From Pseudisothecium myosuroides (taxonomy: Eukaryota > Streptophyta > Bryopsida > Hypnales > Lembophyllaceae), in contig OX637296.1 in assembly GCA_951799445.1 (NCBI GenBank), positions 2,604,001 to 2,668,000 of the forward strand: 64,000 nt of DNA, given 5' to 3'. Position numbers and translations under genes: made by a program. The notes under the pieces were generated by a model. The model did no database searches, had not been told where the DNA came from, and was given only the letters and a program-made list of their open reading frames with translations. Below are positions 59,552 through 64,000 of the stretch, in pieces; position 1 is the first letter of the stretch, and each line of letters begins with the position of its first letter.

Positions 59552-60599
59552 AATCTAAGTATGTTGTAGAAACTTTCTTGGATTGTTTGTCATTGTTGTT
59601 GACTATAAGGTGATTGTTATTTGTTGCAAACAATAGAAGTTTGGCGTACCTACTTTACTTGTGAGGTAGTTTAGCGAGCAAAGTCCATCTCAGTTCAAGT
59701 TTCAATGTATTCCTGATCTAGAAGCGCAGTGCATTGACATTGCACGGGAAAATGCAATGTTCAACTTCACCATGAAGGGGTCCCTCCAAAATGCATATGG
59801 TCACACCGTGGTGGGGTGCTCAAAACAAGGGAGTGATTGCAAGAAACACCTATACTATTTTGCATCACAACTTGCATGTTGATTTGTTTTTTGGCCTTAA
59901 CTTTTGCATATGGGTTCCAAATCATTCAAAATTCATAGGCAACGTACTCATGACTACTCTACATCTTATATAATATTTTGGAATTTAAAAAAAAAATTCC
60001 ATTTAAAAATAGCCCCCAATTTTACGTAATACTTGTCAATCTTTTTTATATACAAAGTAGTACCAAAAAAACGAATTTGGAGCTAAAATTTACAAGGGAT
60101 GGTCTTCTAATATACTTTTAACTACTATTTAAAGGATTTAAAAAAAAAGTTAATTATATGTTGTGTAAAAGTCTACAAATAGAACCTCTTTCTAGTTGCT
60201 ATTTGAAACATATATACAATTTTTATTTTATTTTTTTGGTGAATGACCATCTCTATAAAGTTGTTACAAATGGACAATTTTTACTTATTTTACTTCCTAT
60301 TTTCTACTAATTAAAACATCAAAGTATGTATTTCTTCAGTGGTTAACTTCATCTTATAGGTGTACACATTGGCCATATTTTTTTTTAATTATTTTTTTCT
60401 AATTTTAAAGTACTCCAGGAAAAAAAGGCATGAGTATTGTAAAACGCAACAAAATTGGCACGTGTTTCTTGCTATCACCCAAGGATAATTTGTTTGTGCA
60501 AGTCCTAGAATTGAATCATGCACCTTGTGAGGAGACTTTGTTTTGGAATGCACTGGGATAGATGTGTGTCTTTTCTTTTCTTTTTTGTCCTTGAGTTGC
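59552..60599. other. AT-rich intergenic DNA
   Basis: No gene or bounded element recognised. The frame at 59791-59973 is unsupported. Confidence 0.35.
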
Positions 60600-61330
60600 C
60601 CAATTAGAAATGCGGTACTAAAATCAGCTTTTGGATATATCTATGTGGTTGGTTTTTGGTTGGCAAAGAATTTCAGATTATCTCCCCTTGAAGTTATTGG
60701 ATTGGTTTTCAACATCACCTTGTTGATGAAAGTGTTTTTCTATAGCACTTGCAATCGTTGCCATAGGCCATTGGTTATTTATATAGATGGAGATTGGGAA
60801 CATGAACTTGGTCAATATTATGACGACGACCAAGAGAAGTTAAAACTCTATGATTCAAGCAAAGTTGTAGGAGGCATACCTCTTGGTATATTTGTTGTTT
60901 TAATCACTTTGTTGATACTTTGTTTTGTCCATGTAGTAGAAGCTACAAATGTAATGGTAGGAGTACTTGTATTATTGTTTTTACTAGGACTTTGGTTATC
61001 TTTTGTTGGATTTGCACTGGCAACAAAGGATTTTAATACATGTTTTAGCATTGCGGTTGTTGGTTTGGAGTTGCTTATATATGGGTTCTAGTAGGGACAA
61101 CAATATTGTATTGGAGGACCATGCACTTTAATACGTAGGGAGATCTTATTGACCTTTCTTAGATTATCGCTTTCATTGGTTAGGAATTGATTTAGTTGGA
61201 TATATTTCCAATGTAATTGATATATAGATTTGTTTTCATAAAGTTTCTTTTCCTAGCTTTGAATTAAATGTCAATATTTTTCATTCCAAAGGTGTTATCA
61301 ATAATATTCTTGAATGTTCTTGAGATTTCA
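60600..61330 (+). pseudogene. Truncated, frameshifted duplicate of the membrane protein gene
   Basis: From about 60600 the sequence matches the 3' half of the gene at 52620-53370. It encodes AFGYIYVVGFWLAKNFRLSP, STCNRCHRPLVIYIDGDWEH and two further membrane spans. Frame is lost near 61060: the continuing match (GVAYIWVLVGTTILYWRTM) lies in another frame and then meets TAG where the parent has CGA. The first half of the protein, with the signal peptide, is absent. The open frame begins at 60543 with unrelated residues. Similarity continues past the stop into the 3' flank, so this is a DNA-level duplication, not a processed retrocopy. A TTAA element begins at 61350 where the match ends. Confidence 0.8.
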
Positions 61331-61349
61331 CAAGTTTTGAAAATCACTA

Positions 61350-62289
61350 TTAACCTTTAAAGTTCTATGACTATGTTTTCACCAAAAATGCTCCAAAACT
61401 ACCATTTCTAGTATAAATAACAAATTTTAGGATTTTTTTTTACACATGTAACCTCAGGATCATGTAGCATGCTGACTTGAAAACATGTACCTGTAAAAAA
61501 TTCAAAAATTTCCACAGCGTGGATTGCAAGATATAAGCATTCAAATTCACTGAAATCATTTTTTTGGCCTTGCGAAAAACAAGGTAGCTGCACTTCACAA
61601 GCTTACTTTTTTAAGAAAAAATGTCCAAAATGGTGGTGCTTCTTTGGATTTATTTTCCTAGACAAGTTGTCTACATGCTTGAAAATGTCACATCATTTGG
61701 ATTTGTACAACATATGGAAAAAAATAGTAAGTAGAAAGAAGTAGAAAATGATTCAAAATACGAAATTGTCAAAAATTTATTTATGGAATCGAAAAATATC
61801 AATCCCAATGGTTTTAATGTTATAATAAATAATCTACATCCTATGATTTTATTTTTTTCCAAAAATATTGAAAATTGAGTTAAATAGACAATATCAAAGT
61901 TTGTTTTAGTGTAAAAAATCCATAATTGCCTGCAAAGTAAAACTCCTTGTAAATTTCATTTGATTGATTGAAATGGAATGATAAAAAAAAAATCCATGTA
62001 TATATAAATCCAGAAAACCAATTTCAAATTTTTACTTCTTGAAAAAGTGATTTTTAATGAATTTTTTTGAGCTGCTTGGGCTACCTGCCAAGCAGTGAAA
62101 ATTACATATCAAACAATAACTTCTAAATCATGTAGTCAAATGGTATGAAAATTGTTCGGCCCTAAAGATATTCTTTAGGCACATGTTATGTGAAAATTTC
62201 AAAGAAAAAACAAACAATTCTATATATAATGAGTTGCTCAATATCGCTATATTGCCAAAAAAAACGATGTTTGGGCAGTTAGGGATTAA
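61350..62289. mobile_element. TTAA-bounded element, diverged
   Basis: About 940 bp, starting TTAACCTTTAAAGTTCTATG and ending GGGCAGTTAGGGATTAA. Internal blocks recall the 4893 copy (CACAGCGTGGATTGCAAGAT; GGCTACCTGCC). It sits at the right limit of the duplicated membrane-protein sequence. Confidence 0.6.
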
Positions 62290-63166
62290 TTCCTAGGTGA
62301 TTGCAAGAAAGACCAACTCTATTGTCACATTTAGAGTGACAGAGTTGTCATCCGCTATAGCTTTTAAAGCAACAACCTGATGTACTTGAAATTTATATTG
62401 GAGATTTTTAACTTGATTACAATCATGTATTTTATTTCTCAAAAAAATTAAAAAATATATATATTTGAAAGTCATTTTTGCTAATTTGTCACACTTTCTG
62501 GTATCATTTAAGGTTTTATAATACTGGAGAGTATCCAAAATTAATGATCTAGAGCTGAAGTTTTTGTGGTCTATCTTTACAATAAGGAGGCATGTGCCTA
62601 CTAAAGGGCATCAAAAAATACATTATTTTATATCTTCCACTATCACAGCTCCTTTGGAATATTAAAGATGGTTTCAACTTCATTTTTTGGGTGAAATTTG
62701 ATCACCATCAAGTCCTCACAAATTACAAATAGTGCTTCTAACCATTGAGTTTTCCAATCAACGGTTGAGATTGTTCCCCTACAAAATACTAGTAGTACTC
62801 AAGCTCTAAAATCTAGTTGTTGGCAAAATGCTACAAAAAATGGACGGTCTATTTTGCAACTACCCTCCTTCTTGAACCAAGCATAAGTTGTTTTTGCAAT
62901 CATTTGATGAAAAGCTTCTTAATATGGTATTTGATGTGATTTTAAAACAAAATTTAAATCCTCTTGACTAATGTAAGATAGAACATTCATCCCGGAATCC
63001 TATTTTTGAACCTAGAAATTAACTTGTTTATAATCCAATTCTAATGAAGTCCATTCACCTTTTTAAAGATAGTTGATACCTACTAGGGTCTGTAGACATA
63101 TATAAAATATGTTTTTAAAAAAGTAGTAAATTCAAGGGATGAGGTTCTTATAGTTTTTAGCATTAT
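62290..63166. other. AT-rich intergenic DNA
   Basis: No gene or bounded element recognised. Confidence 0.4.
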
Positions 63167-63316
63167 GGGCAATTTTGTTAAAACGGCGATATTTTTTTTA
63201 AATGGCATGAAAACAATTTAGAACGGCCATTCTAAAATTTATACTAGTCCTAGATGGTGAAAATGGCACACTGTCAAAGTGACACTTGGAATACCGCCAT
63301 TTTAACAAAATTGCCC
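63167..63316. mobile_element. MITE, ends GGGCAATTTTGTTAAAACGG
   Basis: This 150-bp element has ends GGGCAATTTTGTTAAAACGG and the inverse GGGCAATTTTGTTAAAATGG, about 29 bp each. It is the most intact of three copies (others near 50428 and 51105). Inner parts TCCTAGATGG and AAAGTG.CA are shared. Confidence 0.78.
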
Positions 63317-63812
63317 ATTTTTATTCAAAGATCCAAAATAATGAATCTCATTTAGAAATTTTGATCACATGTTCCTATGCTAGAATTGCATCCACTTGTC
63401 AACAAACATCAGATAATAGTTACTTTCTTGTTTTGCACATGCTTACAAGGAAGATTGCCTTGCAGAAACATTTTTAGACATTTGAAATTACTTCTTGATC
63501 ACTTCTTGGGTGGCATCTCATCTCCATCAAGTTATTAATCCTTTAATATATGCCTCAATCTTTTATTTTTATTTTTGCACACTTTTGCTTCTATCTTTGT
63601 AACAATATATTGTTTTCCTTTAATCTCTTCAAATTGGTCATAAAGGATGATACTCTTAAAATATATATGCAATACTTTGGATGAATGAAAATTTTGTTGG
63701 AAAAACTAAACATTTATACCTTAAATTAGGTTGTTTGTTTTGTTTGATACGCTAAGATCTAACAAATCGTGAACGTCCGGTGGTGCTTTTGGAACACCTC
63801 GGAAGCTCTTGG
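63317..63812. other. AT-rich intergenic DNA
   Basis: No gene recognised; the frame 63286-63477 is unsupported. Confidence 0.4.
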
Positions 63813-63993
63813 CAAGGAGGGGTGCACGGACTTTGTTTCGTGGCGTTTGGACCTATTGTGTGAAAGATATTGAATTTCAAAGTTTTTATGAATTTGAAAA
63901 TTGAATTAAAATATCATTTATTTATGAAAATTTATAACTTCCACATCAGGTGTCCAAACGCCACAAAACAAAGCTCTTACACTCCTTCCTACA
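63813..63993. mobile_element. Inverted-repeat element at the right edge
   Basis: The left arm (AAGGAGGGGTGCACGGACTT then TGTTTCGTGGCGTTTGGAC) pairs with the right arm (GTCCAAACGCCACAAAACAA then AGCTCTTACACTCCTT), with an AT-rich middle of about 95 bp. It may extend beyond the window. Confidence 0.7.
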
Positions 63994-64000
63994 TATAGCT

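Overview
This is nuclear DNA from a land plant. The evidence is short GT-AG introns, a plant-style ELL gene, 5' leaders of the AAACCCTAG type, and AT-rich intergenic DNA packed with small non-autonomous DNA transposons. The lineage cannot be fixed from sequence alone. Moderate introns and the absence of recognisable LTR retrotransposons would suit a bryophyte or another seed-free plant, but that is a guess.

Only a few genes are supported, and they sit in islands of higher GC. (1) At 1-1503 (-) is the 5' part of an unrecognised gene that runs off the left edge. (2) At 18490-28365 (-) is a complete 13-exon gene for an ELL-type RNA polymerase II elongation factor of 1486 residues. I reconstructed it by hand; every junction is GT-AG and keeps frame. 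(3) At 31957-35600 (-) is a broken hAT-superfamily transposase gene with a smaller inverted-repeat element inserted in it. (4) At 51861-53201 (+) is a gene for a secreted-pathway multi-pass membrane protein of unknown function. A truncated, frameshifted duplicate lies 8 kb downstream at 60600-61330. A possible transcript start divergent from the ELL gene lies near 28.86-29.0 kb.

The rest is a layered deposit of inverted-repeat elements. The most striking family is bounded by TTAA with ends reading CCCCTAAAGGACC. There are at least seven two-ended copies (4893, 10431, 11598, 12561, 40655, 48581, 61350) plus solo ends. The target duplication is TTAA, as in piggyBac elements, and an unoccupied relative of one insertion site is readable elsewhere in the window. 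Two copies are nested in a second family with ends like AATAGTGAAATTAGGTTGCC. A Stowaway-like element has inserted into the TA inside the TTAA of a solo end. Other families have TA-flanked AGGTAG-type ends, Tourist-like ends with TTA, pogo-like ends CAGTAGAACCTC, GGGCAATTTTGTTAAAAYGGCG ends, and GGTCGGGTTGAACC-type ends. There are also several long foldbacks and tandem arrays with 116, 81 and 29 bp units.

No tRNA, rRNA, CRISPR array or organellar insertion was identified. The genes show no shared pathway. The window is best read as an ordinary housekeeping gene and one lineage-specific membrane-protein family set in a transposon-rich landscape.
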